NCBI RefSeq assembly: GCF_001610835.1
Contig: NZ_CP011270.1
Span: forward strand, 1,364,001 to 1,428,000
Direction of reading: 5' to 3'
Length of the DNA stretch: 64,000 bases
Origin: Planctomyces sp. SH-PL14
Lineage (GTDB): Bacteria > Planctomycetota > Planctomycetia > Planctomycetales > Planctomycetaceae
Positions 1 through 9,889 of the stretch are shown here, one piece after another (the first letter of the stretch is position 1; each line of letters starts with the position of its first letter). Made by a program: the position numbers and the translations under genes. The notes below the pieces were generated by a model. The model saw nothing but the letters and a program-made list of their open reading frames with translations. It was not told the DNA's origin and did not search any database.

Positions 1-444
1 CCCACGAACGACTCCGCCCACTACATCCTCGGGTCGCGAGCCCTTGCCCAGGGGGATCCCGAGGTGGGCTTGAGGCATCTCCGACAGGCGGTCCACTGGG
101 ACCGCACGCGATGGGAGCGGCGGCGGCTCTTCGCCGGAGACCCCAACCCGAAAAACACTCGGCACGCCAAGACTCGATGGGCGGACGTCTACTACTCACT
201 CGGACAGGCGGAGCTGGGTCAAGGGAAACTTGCGGAAGCCACCTCCAGCTTCCGGTCGGCGCTCGAACTGGATCCGGACCGACTCGATGTCAGGCTGTCG
301 CTCGCCGGGACGCTGCTCGGCCAGAGGGAAGAGGACGCCGCGCGGAATGAGCTCGCGGAAATCCTCCGGCGCGATCCGGAACATGCCGCGGCACGGCGGA
401 TCACGGAGCGTCTGGGTGGTTCCGTTCCGCAGGTGCGTCCATGA
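1..444 (+). CDS. TPR-repeat protein, C-terminal part (5' end outside window)
   Basis: The reading frame is open from the first base, so the gene begins upstream of the window; 147 codons are visible. The C-terminal half contains a clear tetratricopeptide repeat: a helix pair starting WADVYYSLGQAELGQGKLAE, then SALELDPDRLDVRLSLAG, and a further partial repeat ending RDPEHAAARR. TPRs are protein-protein interaction scaffolds, so no enzymatic role can be assigned from this fragment. It is the first gene of a plus-strand run that continues with a multihaem cytochrome c 131 bases downstream and an SGNH-type protein. An N-terminal domain of some other kind may lie outside the window. Confidence 0.75.
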   Translation, partial: PTNDSAHYILGSRALAQGDPEVGLRHLRQAVHWDRTRWERRRLFAGDPNPKNTRHAKTRWADVYYSLGQAELGQGKLAEATSSFRSALELDPDRLDVRLSLAGTLLGQREEDAARNELAEILRRDPEHAAARRITERLGGSVPQVRP

Positions 445-575
445 ACGCGGAACGTCAGGGACACGGGACTCGAAGGGGACGGAATCCGGAACTGCTTCGA
501 GCGAGCAGCCCGCTCCTGTGAACCGCCCGGTCCTCGCCCTATCATGGGAGTCGCCCATCCCAGCAGGCCGGTTCC

Positions 576-1790
576 GTGACAACGTCTTCGAGTGGTCAAT
601 CAGAATTCCCTCGACCGACTCGAACCTGGCTCCGTCTGGGAGTCGTATCGGTCGGGCTCGCTTTTGTGCTGGGACTGGGTCTCGGGCTGCGGAACCCGGA
701 TGTCGGATCGAAGCCGCCGGATCCCGCCGCGTTTCACCTCCCGTCGGATCCGGAACAAGGCTGGATGAACCCGCTGTCCCCCGCCTATCTCGGAGATGGC
801 GGCTGCGCGACGTGCCATGCCGAGGAAGCGAAGCGACACCGCGGAAGCGGCCATTCCAGGACGCTTCTGGCCCGCGACCTCGCGCTCGCTTTTCCCGATC
901 TCGCCGGGCGGGAAGAGAACAATCCCGAGCGGGAGGGGCGGATTCGATTTGTCCGGCAGGGGAATGATCTCGTCGCGGAGTACCGGAACGGCTCTAACGT
1001 GGAATCGCTGCCGATTCAGTTCGCCGTCGGGTCGGGGACGCATGCCGTGACCTTCCTGACATTGCTCGCGTCCCCGGATGACACCCCCAAGGGGCTTGAG
1101 CATCGATTCTCCCTTTTTGACCAGGGAAAGATCCTGGCCCTGACGCCAAGCCACCGGCGGGAGGAGGTCCGCGAGCCGATGGAGCGTTTCGGGCGATTGC
1201 ATCACGGGCGCGATGTGCAGGGATGCCTCGGCTGCCACAGCGTGACGGGGCAGATCCAGGGGACGACCGTCGACGACCTTCGTCCCGGAGTCGGCTGCGA
1301 GAGCTGCCACGGCCCCGGCCGTGAACATGCGGCTTCGATGACGGAAGGCGGGGAGGCTTCGACCATCCTCTTCGCAAAGGGGCAGGCGTCGGCCCTGGGG
1401 GAAGTCCGCATGTGCGGGCGATGTCACCGGCTGCCGGAGATGATCGTTCCGCCGGAGCCGATCAGCGAACCGAAGCTGGCCCGCTTCCAACCGGTCGGTC
1501 TGCTCAACTCCGCCTGCTTTCAGAAAGCCCGTGGCCAGCTTCGCTGCACCACGTGCCACGATCCTCATGCCGCGACGGAGCGCGACCCCGCGTACTACGC
1601 GGCAATCTGCCTGAAGTGCCACTCCACCGGCGTTCCCCAGGCGCGCATCTGCCCGCAGTCCGCTCAGGATCGGTGCGTTGAGTGCCACATGCCGCCCGTG
1701 GAGGTGCATCCCCACATCGCGTTCCACGATCACTGGATCCGGGTACGTAGCGATCAAGCGGACGAGACACGGGAGAAACGCCGTCCATGA
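576..1790 (+). CDS. Multihaem c-type cytochrome (seven CXXCH motifs)
   Basis: 404 residues with a GTG start. One N-terminal membrane segment (about residues 18-38) suggests an anchored protein facing the periplasm. Seven haem-binding CXXCH motifs are visible: CATCH 77, CLGCH 217, CESCH 241, CGRCH 280, CTTCH 324, CLKCH 345 and CVECH 367. The spacing, with one isolated N-terminal haem and a C-terminal cluster of six, resembles cytochrome c554/DmsE-type electron carriers. Established knowledge: such proteins carry out periplasmic electron transfer; the redox partner cannot be read from the sequence. Its stop overlaps the start of the SGNH-hydrolase-like gene by four bases (ATGA), so the two are probably translationally coupled. 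The start is not certain, because no strong Shine-Dalgarno sequence precedes it. Confidence 0.88.
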   Translation: MTTSSSGQSEFPRPTRTWLRLGVVSVGLAFVLGLGLGLRNPDVGSKPPDPAAFHLPSDPEQGWMNPLSPAYLGDGGCATCHAEEAKRHRGSGHSRTLLARDLALAFPDLAGREENNPEREGRIRFVRQGNDLVAEYRNGSNVESLPIQFAVGSGTHAVTFLTLLASPDDTPKGLEHRFSLFDQGKILALTPSHRREEVREPMERFGRLHHGRDVQGCLGCHSVTGQIQGTTVDDLRPGVGCESCHGPGREHAASMTEGGEASTILFAKGQASALGEVRMCGRCHRLPEMIVPPEPISEPKLARFQPVGLLNSACFQKARGQLRCTTCHDPHAATERDPAYYAAICLKCHSTGVPQARICPQSAQDRCVECHMPPVEVHPHIAFHDHWIRVRSDQADETREKRRP

Positions 1791-3541
1791 TCGAGCCCCC
1801 GACGCCCCCACCGGAACTCTCCTCGGCGCCGGAGGTTCTTCCTTTCGACCGAAACCGGTCCGCCACGCGTCCGCCCGCCGGTCGGCGGTTGTGGCTGTTT
1901 CGAGGGCTCGCGGTCCTGCTGGCTCTCGTGCCATTCCTGGTTCTCGAAGGCGGACTGAGGTGGCTTGGCATCGGGCGCGATCCCGCCCTGGTCATTCCAA
2001 GTCCGCAGGAGCCGGGGACGTTTCAGTTCAACTCGGACTTCGACCGGGCTTACTACGGGGAGACCGACCTCTCCGGGCCCGAGCTGCGGCCGTTTCGATT
2101 GCCCAAGCCGGCAGGGGTGCGACGGATCCTCGTTGTCGGCGGATCCACGGTGGCGGGATTCCCGTTCCCGTCGGAACTCGCATTTCCTCGCTATATTGAA
2201 GCCTACCTGCAGGCGCAGGCGGATTCCGGCGAGACCATCGAAGTCCTCAACGCCGGAATCACCGCGATCGGCTCCTCGACGGAGGTCGACGTTGTCCGAG
2301 AAGGGCTGGCGGTCGATCCCGACATTGTCGTCGTCTACACGGGACACAATGAGTTTTACGGTCCCGGCGGAGTAGCCTCGTCCAGCGGGTCTCTCTCGCC
2401 CGGATGGTTTCGGGCGTTGGCCAGAGTCCGCGGCTTGAGGACCGTCCAGTTCCTGCGGCAGGTGTTCCGACGGCGACCCGCCGACACACCTTCGCGCGAT
2501 CTCCTGGAGGTGCTTCCCGGGGATGTGCACATCCCGCTCGCGAGTCCAACCTTCGCCGTGGCGTGTCATCGCTATCGCGACAACTTGCGGCAGATGGCGG
2601 CCCTCGCTGCAGAGCGGAGAGTGCCGATGCTATTCGCGACACCGGTTGCCAACGAACGAGATCAACCGCCGATCGAGCGCCTCGATCCGAGTCAGATCGC
2701 GCCGCTGGTCATTGACGGGCAGCGGTACGAGTTTAAGTCCTTCGACGGCAAACCTGCCAGTGGGGACACGCATGATGCGGTCCGGATCCTGAAAGCCTTT
2801 CATCAGGCGAATCCGGCCCACCCCCTGGTTGCCTACCGATACGCGCAAGCCCTGGAGAGGACCGATGACTTTGCGATGGCCCGTGACCTCTATCAAGAGG
2901 CTCTCGAAATCGACGGCTGTCGATTCCGGGCTCCCCGGGCGTTTCGCGAAATCGTTCTGACCGAAGTTGCATCGGGGGATGGCGACGGGGTGGCGACGCT
3001 GGACCTGTATCCCATGCTGGGGGAGTTGGAAGTCTGCGGTGCGCCAGGCCGGCGATCGCTCGTCGAGCATGTGCATCTGACGTGGGAAGGGAACGAGGCG
3101 GTCGGAAAGAGGATCGCCCGCGGCGTCTGGCAGCAGATGGGGCGCACGTGGGAGGAATCGAGGGAACCGACACGCGGAGAGCTGTTCGAGCGGCTCGGAA
3201 CGCTGCCGGAGGATCTGCTGGCCGCCCTCGTGCTGTCCTCCGCCGTCTATCAGCGGACTCCCTTTCGCGAAGGTGCGGACGCGGAACGGCTCGGGAAGCG
3301 GCTGGCGGAAGAGGCGGCCGCTGTGTACTCCGCCCTGCCGGATCGCCGAAAAGCTCTCATCGATCAGGTACCGACCTCCGCGATGTCGACCGACCTCCTG
3401 AGCACTCTGCTGTCCCGTGCCTCCGCCCCCGATGACACGGAACTCCGGACGACATTTCTGAGAGCGGGGCTTCGCCGCCGACCGTGGAACCACTCTTGGC
3501 GGGACGAACTCGACCGTCTGCCCGGTGCCCCCGGAATGTGA
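1787..3541 (+). CDS. Membrane-anchored SGNH/GDSL hydrolase-like protein
   Basis: 584 residues. A proline-rich cytoplasmic N-terminus is followed by a single transmembrane helix (about residues 36-56, LWLFRGLAVLLALVPFLVLE). The SGNH fold follows: block I reads VVGGSTVAGFPFP with the expected nucleophile serine, YTGHNEF supplies the block III Asn, and HVHLTWEGN carries the C-terminal catalytic His. A short TPR-like helix pair (ALERTDDFAMARDLYQEAL) is inserted before the catalytic His region. Established knowledge: this family hydrolyses esters, often acyl groups on envelope polymers; the substrate here is unknown. It is coupled by ATGA overlap to the cytochrome gene. SGNH proteins of this type are often found near carbamoyltransferase/SxtJ cassettes, and one lies 3 kb downstream. 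Confidence 0.8.
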   Translation: MIEPPTPPPELSSAPEVLPFDRNRSATRPPAGRRLWLFRGLAVLLALVPFLVLEGGLRWLGIGRDPALVIPSPQEPGTFQFNSDFDRAYYGETDLSGPELRPFRLPKPAGVRRILVVGGSTVAGFPFPSELAFPRYIEAYLQAQADSGETIEVLNAGITAIGSSTEVDVVREGLAVDPDIVVVYTGHNEFYGPGGVASSSGSLSPGWFRALARVRGLRTVQFLRQVFRRRPADTPSRDLLEVLPGDVHIPLASPTFAVACHRYRDNLRQMAALAAERRVPMLFATPVANERDQPPIERLDPSQIAPLVIDGQRYEFKSFDGKPASGDTHDAVRILKAFHQANPAHPLVAYRYAQALERTDDFAMARDLYQEALEIDGCRFRAPRAFREIVLTEVASGDGDGVATLDLYPMLGELEVCGAPGRRSLVEHVHLTWEGNEAVGKRIARGVWQQMGRTWEESREPTRGELFERLGTLPEDLLAALVLSSAVYQRTPFREGADAERLGKRLAEEAAAVYSALPDRRKALIDQVPTSAMSTDLLSTLLSRASAPDDTELRTTFLRAGLRRRPWNHSWRDELDRLPGAPGM

Positions 3542-3769
3542 CCCTCTCAATGGCGCCACCAACTGATCGGCGCGTTGCAGCGAGGATCGACGGTCGGCCG
3601 CTGTGACATGGAATGGCGTCGTTAACGGCAGTGGAGCTCACAACGATTCTGCAAGGACGCATCGGAAATCATTGACACAGTTTCCGTCTAGACGTAGGCT
3701 CAGGACCACATTTCCGGGGTTCTCCCGTTTACCGTTCTGGCCAGCGTCTTTCTGTTTGCGGGTGTCATT

Positions 3770-4744
<975 letters not shown>

Positions 4745-4795
4745 TGGGCTTAAGCAGCCGCCTCGATCAACCACGGAGGCGGTTCTGATTGTCGG

Positions 4796-4828
4796 GAAGC
4801 GGTGGGCAGGCGCCCGCCGCTTCTTTTC
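4796..4828 (+). terminator. Rho-independent terminator after the DUF1559 gene
   Basis: GAAGCGG pairs with CCGCTTC and an inner GGGC with GCCC around a four-base loop. The right arm ends in a T-rich tract (TTCTTTTC). A second stem, CCGCCTC/GAGGCGG at 4758-4782, lies just before it. Both are within 85 bases of the DUF1559 stop codon. Confidence 0.7.
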
Positions 4829-4959
4829 AAAATGACTGGAGAGAACGGCACGATGGTCCGTTCTTTCGGCGTCTCACCGCGAGGACTCCGGGGACCTCCG
4901 TCATCCGGGGCTGCCGACCTCGCCTTCGTTTTGTCCTCAATTTTCGCTGAACAACTCTT

Positions 4960-5370
4960 ATGATCCGTCAGCTTGGAATTCTCCTCCTGGGCTTTTCGCT
5001 GTTGAACTTTGTCGGTTGCGGTCCGAGCGGCAAAGTGGCCGAGATGAGTGTCGCTCCAAAGGTCGTGACCTGGCCGACCCTGGATACGCTCATGGAGCCG
5101 GAGCGCAACATGTTCATCGTGATGAGCGTACAGACGGGAGACCTGGCCGGCGCCAAGAAGGCCGCGTCCGACCCTAAGATGAAGGAGGCGGTCGACGCAT
5201 TTGAGAAAGACCCGATCCCCGCCCCGTTCGCGTCACCCGCCCGCGATGCGGCCAAGGCGGACGTCGTGAAGCACTACCGTGAACTGATCGAGGGTAAGGG
5301 AGACCTCCGGAAGGTCGTTCAGGAGCTCCAGACCGCCAAAGGGAAGCTGGTCGACATCAACCTGAAGTGA
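4960..5370 (+). CDS. Small predicted lipoprotein, unknown function
   Basis: 136 residues. An N-terminal signal sequence with hydrophobic core LGILLLGFSLLNF and lipobox-like FVGC at about residues 17-20 suggests signal peptidase II processing and a lipid-anchored mature protein. The rest is a short, charged, mainly helical domain without recognisable motifs (for example KKAASDPKMKEAVDAFEK). It follows a DUF1559 gene, an arrangement that is common in planctomycetes, where small lipoproteins often sit next to DUF1559 genes. No function can be assigned. Confidence 0.75.
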   Translation: MIRQLGILLLGFSLLNFVGCGPSGKVAEMSVAPKVVTWPTLDTLMEPERNMFIVMSVQTGDLAGAKKAASDPKMKEAVDAFEKDPIPAPFASPARDAAKADVVKHYRELIEGKGDLRKVVQELQTAKGKLVDINLK

Positions 5371-5510
5371 ATCGTCCGGGTGAGGCGGGGCACGGTGAGA
5401 CCTGTGCCTCAGTCGCCATGCTGTTCATTCACACGGGGATGCGGACCGCTTCCGGCGAACGGGCGTGAGTGATCGCGTCCTCTCGGGAGTCCGGCATCCG
5501 AAAGTCAGTC

Positions 5511-6551
5511 ATGTTTTCCGCGGTGATCCGCCCGGTCTGTGTTCTGGCCGTTCTCGTTGTTGTCGCTCTGGCCGGTGGATGGTGGGTAGGGCGGCGAAGT
5601 CGGGACGCCAGTTCCTCCACGACCTGGCGCGATACCGTCTCCCGGGCCTCTGGAGATCGGCGCGGGAAACGGGAAACGGTCTCGCGACCTGCTGAAGACT
5701 CGGAGGACGCTCGGCGAATCGAGTTGGCCGAGCGTCTCAGGAGCTCCGACCCGCGGGCAGGGCTTCAGGAATTGCGGCACATCTCCCCCGATTCAACTGC
5801 TTGGCTGCGCGCCGCTCGACTCGCGGCGGTCGACAATCTCCAGCTCGGGCGCGACTACGACGCTCTCGCTCCTCTCAAGGCCCTGGCTGCGGCGTTCCCT
5901 GACGATGCCGGCGTGCATCAGGCGATCAGCGAGGTTGCCTTCCGGGCGGGCGACTACCGTCAGGCGCTCGGCGAAGCGCAGACCGCCCGGCGTCTCGCTC
6001 CGGCTTCAACGGAGATCTGCCTCCTGATCGCGGACTGCCTGGACAACCTGGATCGCTCCGCGGAGATGGTCGAGCCGCTCCGGCAGGCCCTTCAACTGGA
6101 TCCGGCCCTTCTTCCCGCGCATCTCAATCTGGCTTACTCGCTGGAAAAAAGCGGCCGTCCGGACGACGCGCTGCCGCATGCCGAGCGGTTTCTGGCGGAA
6201 CGGCCGGAGAGCGTGCAGGGGAACAAAGTGCTCGCCCTGGTTCGGCGGCGGCAGGGGAGACCGGAAGAGGCCTTAACGGCGATCCAGCGAAGCCGGCGGA
6301 AGGACTCCTCGAACGTCGTGCTGGCGATCCTGCAGGCGGAGATCCTCCTCGACCTCACGAGGCCGGGCGATGCCTTCGAGCTTCTCGCCCCCTTCGATGC
6401 CGGATGGGGATACGAGCCGCGGTTCGCCCGAGTGTTTGCCAGAGTGGCGCGTTCGGCGGGGCGGGCGGAGGCGGAGGGCTTGGAGCGCCGTCTGGTCGAT
6501 GTCCGAACTACGGCTTCGACTTCGTCTGCCGAGCCGGATGTCGTACCGTAG
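5511..6551 (+). CDS. Membrane-anchored TPR protein
   Basis: 346 residues from the ATG at 5511. This start is preferred over an in-frame GTG at 5469 because it places the transmembrane helix (VCVLAVLVVVALAGGWWVG) right at the N-terminus. After a charged linker there are about five degenerate TPR units, such as DYRQALGEAQTARRLAPAS, SAEMVEPLRQALQLDPALLP and RPDDALPHAERFLAERPESV. The product is probably a periplasmic scaffold tethered to the inner membrane. It lies 66 bases upstream of the carbamoyltransferase gene and may be co-transcribed with it. The TPR content echoes the truncated gene at the start of the window. Confidence 0.85.
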   Translation: MFSAVIRPVCVLAVLVVVALAGGWWVGRRSRDASSSTTWRDTVSRASGDRRGKRETVSRPAEDSEDARRIELAERLRSSDPRAGLQELRHISPDSTAWLRAARLAAVDNLQLGRDYDALAPLKALAAAFPDDAGVHQAISEVAFRAGDYRQALGEAQTARRLAPASTEICLLIADCLDNLDRSAEMVEPLRQALQLDPALLPAHLNLAYSLEKSGRPDDALPHAERFLAERPESVQGNKVLALVRRRQGRPEEALTAIQRSRRKDSSNVVLAILQAEILLDLTRPGDAFELLAPFDAGWGYEPRFARVFARVARSAGRAEAEGLERRLVDVRTTASTSSAEPDVVP

Positions 6552-6617
6552 CAGGGTCCCCCTCCCGACGGGCTGAAGCGGCGCCTGGCGTGGCCGCCCC
6601 CTGCGAAGCAAATCGAA

Positions 6618-8453
6618 ATGACATCGATCCTCGGCATCTCCGCGTTTTATCACGATTCCGCCGCGGCCCTCGTGGTCGATGGCGAGATCGTGGCGGCCGC
6701 CCAGGAGGAGCGATTCTCGCGGGTCAAACACGACGCGGACTTCCCCCATCGGGCCGTGGAATACTGCCTCAAGGAAGCCGGTCTGACGCCGGCGGACTTG
6801 TCGCTGGTCTGCTTCTACGAGAAGCCCTTCCGGAAATTCGAGCGGCTGCTGGAAACCTATCTGGCGTATGCCCCGATCGGACTGCGGTCCTTCTGCCGCG
6901 CGATGCCCGTCTGGCTGACAAAGAAGCTGTTTCTTCGACGTGAGCTGAGCGCCGCGCTGGGACATGCGTATCGGCGGCAGTTCGCCTTTCCGGAGCATCA
7001 CGAATCGCACGCCGCGAGCGCCTTCTTCCCCTCCCCCTTTGAGTCCGCCGCCATTCTGACCGTGGACGGAGTCGGAGAGTGGGCCACCACGACCATCGGC
7101 GTGGGAGAGGGCAACCGCATCCGCCTGCTTCGCGAGATCCGCTTTCCGCACTCGCTGGGACTTCTGTATTCCGCGTTCACCTCGTACTGCGGTTTCCGGA
7201 TCAACTCCGGAGAGTACAAGTTGATGGGGCTCGCCCCCTACGGGAGTCCGCGGTACGCCACCGCCATCCGGGATCAGCTGATCGAGGTCCGGGACGACGG
7301 ATCGTTTCGACTGAACCTCAAGTTCTTCCGGTATTGCCAGGGGCTCGTGATGACGTCCCCGGCCTTTCACCGACTGTTCGGCGGGGCGCCGCGGACGCCG
7401 GAGCAGCCGCTCTCCGAGCGGCAGATGGATCTGGCCGCATCGATCCAGGAAGTCCTCGAAGACGTCCTGCTGAGAATGGCCCGATACGCGGCCGATCTCA
7501 CCGGGGAGCGGAATCTCTGTCTCGCCGGAGGGGTGGCGCTCAACTGCGTCGCCAATGGCCGCCTCCTTCGCGAGGGCCCCTTTGCTGATGTCTGGGTCCA
7601 ACCGGCCGCGGGGGATGCCGGCGGGGCCCTGGGAGCGGCTCTCTTCGCCTGGCATCACCTGCTGGGGGAGCCGCGGACGGCGAACCCCCGTGACAGCCAG
7701 AAGGGGTCCTTGCTGGGCCCCGGCGTGACGGAGGCAGACGCCCGGCGCTGCCTGGACCGCGTCCAGGCAGTGTATCGGTCTGTCCCGGACGACGACGAGC
7801 TGTGCCGGAGCGTCGCCGAGTCGATTGCCGCGGGCGAGGTTGTCGGCTGGGTCCAAGGACGAATGGAGTTTGGACCGCGGGCGCTCGGCAGCCGGAGTAT
7901 TCTGGGGGATGCGCGAAACCCCGGGATGCAGTCCGCCCTCAATCTCAAGACGAAGTTTCGCGAATCGTTCCGGCCCTTTGCGCCCTCCGTTCTCGAACAT
8001 CGCGCGGCCGAGTTCTTCGATTGGCCAGCCGGCCGGTCGTCCCCCTACATGATGTTCGTGACCGGCGTCCGCGATCGTCCCGCAGTAGCCCGAGTCGACG
8101 ACTGCAGCCTCCCTCCACTGGAGCGGCTGCGTGGAACAGGCGCCGCCCTCCCCGCCGTCACGCACGTCGACGGCTCCGCCCGTCTTCAAACGGTCGACGC
8201 CGCCCGTCACGGTCGATACGCCAGACTGGTGGAGCACTTCGCCCGACTGACGGGGACGCCGCTGCTCATCAATACGAGCTTCAACGTCCGTGGCGAGCCG
8301 ATCGTCTGCACCGCGGAGGACGCCTACCGCTGCTTCATGGCCACGAATATCGACATCCTCGTTCTGGACCGCTTCATCCTGCGGAAATGCGATCAGCTTT
8401 CGCTCCCCTCCCAGGATGCCGAGCGTTTTCGCCAAGCGTTTCCGCCCGACTGA
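6618..8453 (+). CDS. Carbamoyltransferase (NodU/CmcH/SxtI family)
   Basis: 611 residues, normal length for the family. The N-terminal part opens with ILGISAFYHDSAAALVVDGE and continues with AAQEERFSRVKHD; HHESHAASAFFPSPF gives the metal-binding His cluster. The glycine-rich GGVALNCVANGRLL and the C-terminal Sua5-like/carbamoyl-adenylate region (FGPRALGSRSILGDAR, FRPFAPSVL) are all intact. Established knowledge: these enzymes use carbamoyl phosphate and ATP to carbamoylate a hydroxyl of a sugar or small molecule (NodU, CmcH, TobZ, SxtI). The acceptor here is unknown. It is followed directly by SxtJ-like and DUF5989 genes, so the three probably act together at the membrane. Confidence 0.93.
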   Translation: MTSILGISAFYHDSAAALVVDGEIVAAAQEERFSRVKHDADFPHRAVEYCLKEAGLTPADLSLVCFYEKPFRKFERLLETYLAYAPIGLRSFCRAMPVWLTKKLFLRRELSAALGHAYRRQFAFPEHHESHAASAFFPSPFESAAILTVDGVGEWATTTIGVGEGNRIRLLREIRFPHSLGLLYSAFTSYCGFRINSGEYKLMGLAPYGSPRYATAIRDQLIEVRDDGSFRLNLKFFRYCQGLVMTSPAFHRLFGGAPRTPEQPLSERQMDLAASIQEVLEDVLLRMARYAADLTGERNLCLAGGVALNCVANGRLLREGPFADVWVQPAAGDAGGALGAALFAWHHLLGEPRTANPRDSQKGSLLGPGVTEADARRCLDRVQAVYRSVPDDDELCRSVAESIAAGEVVGWVQGRMEFGPRALGSRSILGDARNPGMQSALNLKTKFRESFRPFAPSVLEHRAAEFFDWPAGRSSPYMMFVTGVRDRPAVARVDDCSLPPLERLRGTGAALPAVTHVDGSARLQTVDAARHGRYARLVEHFARLTGTPLLINTSFNVRGEPIVCTAEDAYRCFMATNIDILVLDRFILRKCDQLSLPSQDAERFRQAFPPD

Positions 8454-8505
8454 CACGCTCCCGGTTCCGCGTCACGACATCCCAAGTCCGTCCGAGGCCG
8501 ATGAC

Positions 8506-8910
8506 ATGATCTCGCTCAAGAAGGAGCCGACTTCCAGGGACCTGCGGGTGTTCGCGGTTCTCCAGCTCCCGTTCTGCGCGATCGGCCTGACGAAGCTGAT
8601 CCACGGCGTCCCTTCCTGGGCCGTCATCGGAGGGGTAGCCGCCTCAAGCGTAATCGCTGCCGTAGGAGCGATCTCGCCGCAGCGAATCGTCTGGATCTAT
8701 CGCGGTTGGATGCGGATCGCCTTCCCAATCGGATGGTGCGTGTCGTACGGTCTCCTGGCCGCAACCTTCTACTTGATCCTGACTCCGATCGGACTCATGA
8801 TGCGCCTGGCGGGGCATGATCCGCTTCACCGCCGTCCGAACGCCGGAACGACTTTCTGGGAAGAACGGCCCCCGGCTCCCCCCGCCGACCACTACCTCCG
8901 ACAATTCTGA
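8506..8910 (+). CDS. SxtJ-family membrane protein
   Basis: 134 residues from the ATG at 8506; the frame stays open further upstream, but that part overlaps the carbamoyltransferase. Hydrophobic stretches around residues 17-34, 38-55 and 75-100 indicate three or four membrane segments. A short hydrophilic tail (HDPLHRRPNAGTTFWEER) follows, typical of SxtJ-like proteins. SxtJ was named from the saxitoxin cluster and has no established activity; homologues nearly always follow a carbamoyltransferase gene, as here. Six bases separate it from the DUF5989 gene. Confidence 0.82.
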   Translation: MISLKKEPTSRDLRVFAVLQLPFCAIGLTKLIHGVPSWAVIGGVAASSVIAAVGAISPQRIVWIYRGWMRIAFPIGWCVSYGLLAATFYLILTPIGLMMRLAGHDPLHRRPNAGTTFWEERPPAPPADHYLRQF

Positions 8911-8915
8911 TTTCC

Positions 8916-9119
8916 ATGTCTGATCAGGACCGCGGTCCCGTTGAGTTCCTCAATCGGGCGGAAGAGGCGTCTCCGGGTATTGCGAGGGAGTTCATCGACT
9001 TCCTTCGCTTCAATAAGAAATGGTGGCTCATCCCGATCATGGTGATGCTGCTCCTGATCGGCCTGCTCTCCCTCCTGAGCACGACGGCTTTGGCACCGTT
9101 CATATACCCATTGTTCTGA
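8916..9119 (+). CDS. DUF5989 family small membrane protein
   Basis: 67 residues. The N-terminal half is amphipathic (FLNRAEEASPGIAREFIDFL). It is followed by the conserved NKKWWLIPIM entry into one long transmembrane helix and a short end, APFIYPLF. The WWL-IP pattern is characteristic of DUF5989. It is the third gene of the carbamoyltransferase/SxtJ/DUF5989 cassette and is placed five bases after the SxtJ stop. Its function is unknown; given size and topology, it may be an accessory subunit of a membrane complex with SxtJ (inference). Confidence 0.85.
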   Translation: MSDQDRGPVEFLNRAEEASPGIAREFIDFLRFNKKWWLIPIMVMLLLIGLLSLLSTTALAPFIYPLF

Positions 9120-9267
9120 AAGTCTTCCGGGGGGCGGCCGTATCTCGCGTTGGAGGCCGTTCTTGCGTTCGAGCAGTACGGCCCGTCTTTCCAAACAGAA
9201 TGGCGACGAATCCCGGAAATCGCGACCTGAACGGCCGCGTTGATAACGGAAGTCTGTGCCGGCAAAT

Positions 9268-9304
9268 GAGAAAGCCCTTCGACGTTACTGCCGAAGGGCT
9301 TCTC
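9268..9304 (-). terminator. Stem-loop just 3' of tRNA-Pro, probable terminator
   Basis: AGCCCTTCG (9273-9281) pairs with CGAAGGGCT (9292-9300), extended by GAGA/TCTC with one bulge. It begins 12 bases past the 3' end of the minus-strand tRNA. The T-tract on the minus strand is weak (ATTTG), so it may also serve as the terminator of the plus-strand SxtJ/DUF5989 transcript. Confidence 0.6.
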
Positions 9305-9315
9305 GTTCCATCAAG

Positions 9316-9390
<75 letters not shown>

Positions 9391-9889
9391 ATGGGCCCGA
9401 GATCGAAATCTCGGAGGGCGAAGGCTATCGGAACACCCCCCGATGGTCAAGGTGCGGAATCGTCCCTCTAGACAACCGGCCGGAACCGCAGGTTCGCGTC
9501 GGAATCCCATTCCGCCCCATGGATTCCGGCACGGACGAGGTCGTGTCTCTCCCGCGTGTCGAGCCGATCCTCGCTGTTGCTCTCAACTCCGCCCGTTGAC
9601 ACTGCCGATTTGCATGGGTACAAGAACCACCATGACGACTGTCTCCTCCTATCAACTGGCTTTCTGCTCCGCCCCGGTTTCGGGCGCGCGGTTTGGGTAT
9701 GCCTTTTGGTATCTGTTCCGGGATTTCCGGGCCGGGTGAGCGACTGCCGTCTATCAACCCAACACTCAAAGGCCCTGAAATCCCAAGTGGAATTCAGGGC
9801 CTTTCGCCATTTCTGGAGGTGAGTTCTCCGGAGAGGCGGTTGAGACCACTTTCCACCGAACCATCGCCCAGGAAGAGATCGAGGATGCC
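9391..9889. other. Gene-poor 500-base gap with one strong hairpin
   Basis: No convincing coding frame was found between the tRNA and the DAHP synthase gene. The last third holds a 12-base perfect inverted repeat, AAAGGCCCTGAA (9768-9779) with TTCAGGGCCTTT (9793-9804), loop 13 bases. It ends in TTT and lies 86 bases before the aroF start. It could be a terminator of an unrecognised transcript or a leader hairpin of aroF; nothing else stands out. Confidence 0.5.

Noticed and set aside
9425-9769. Short reading frames between tRNA-Pro and the DAHP synthase gene
   Set aside because: Overlapping frames on both strands with no ribosome-binding site, no domain and low-complexity composition.
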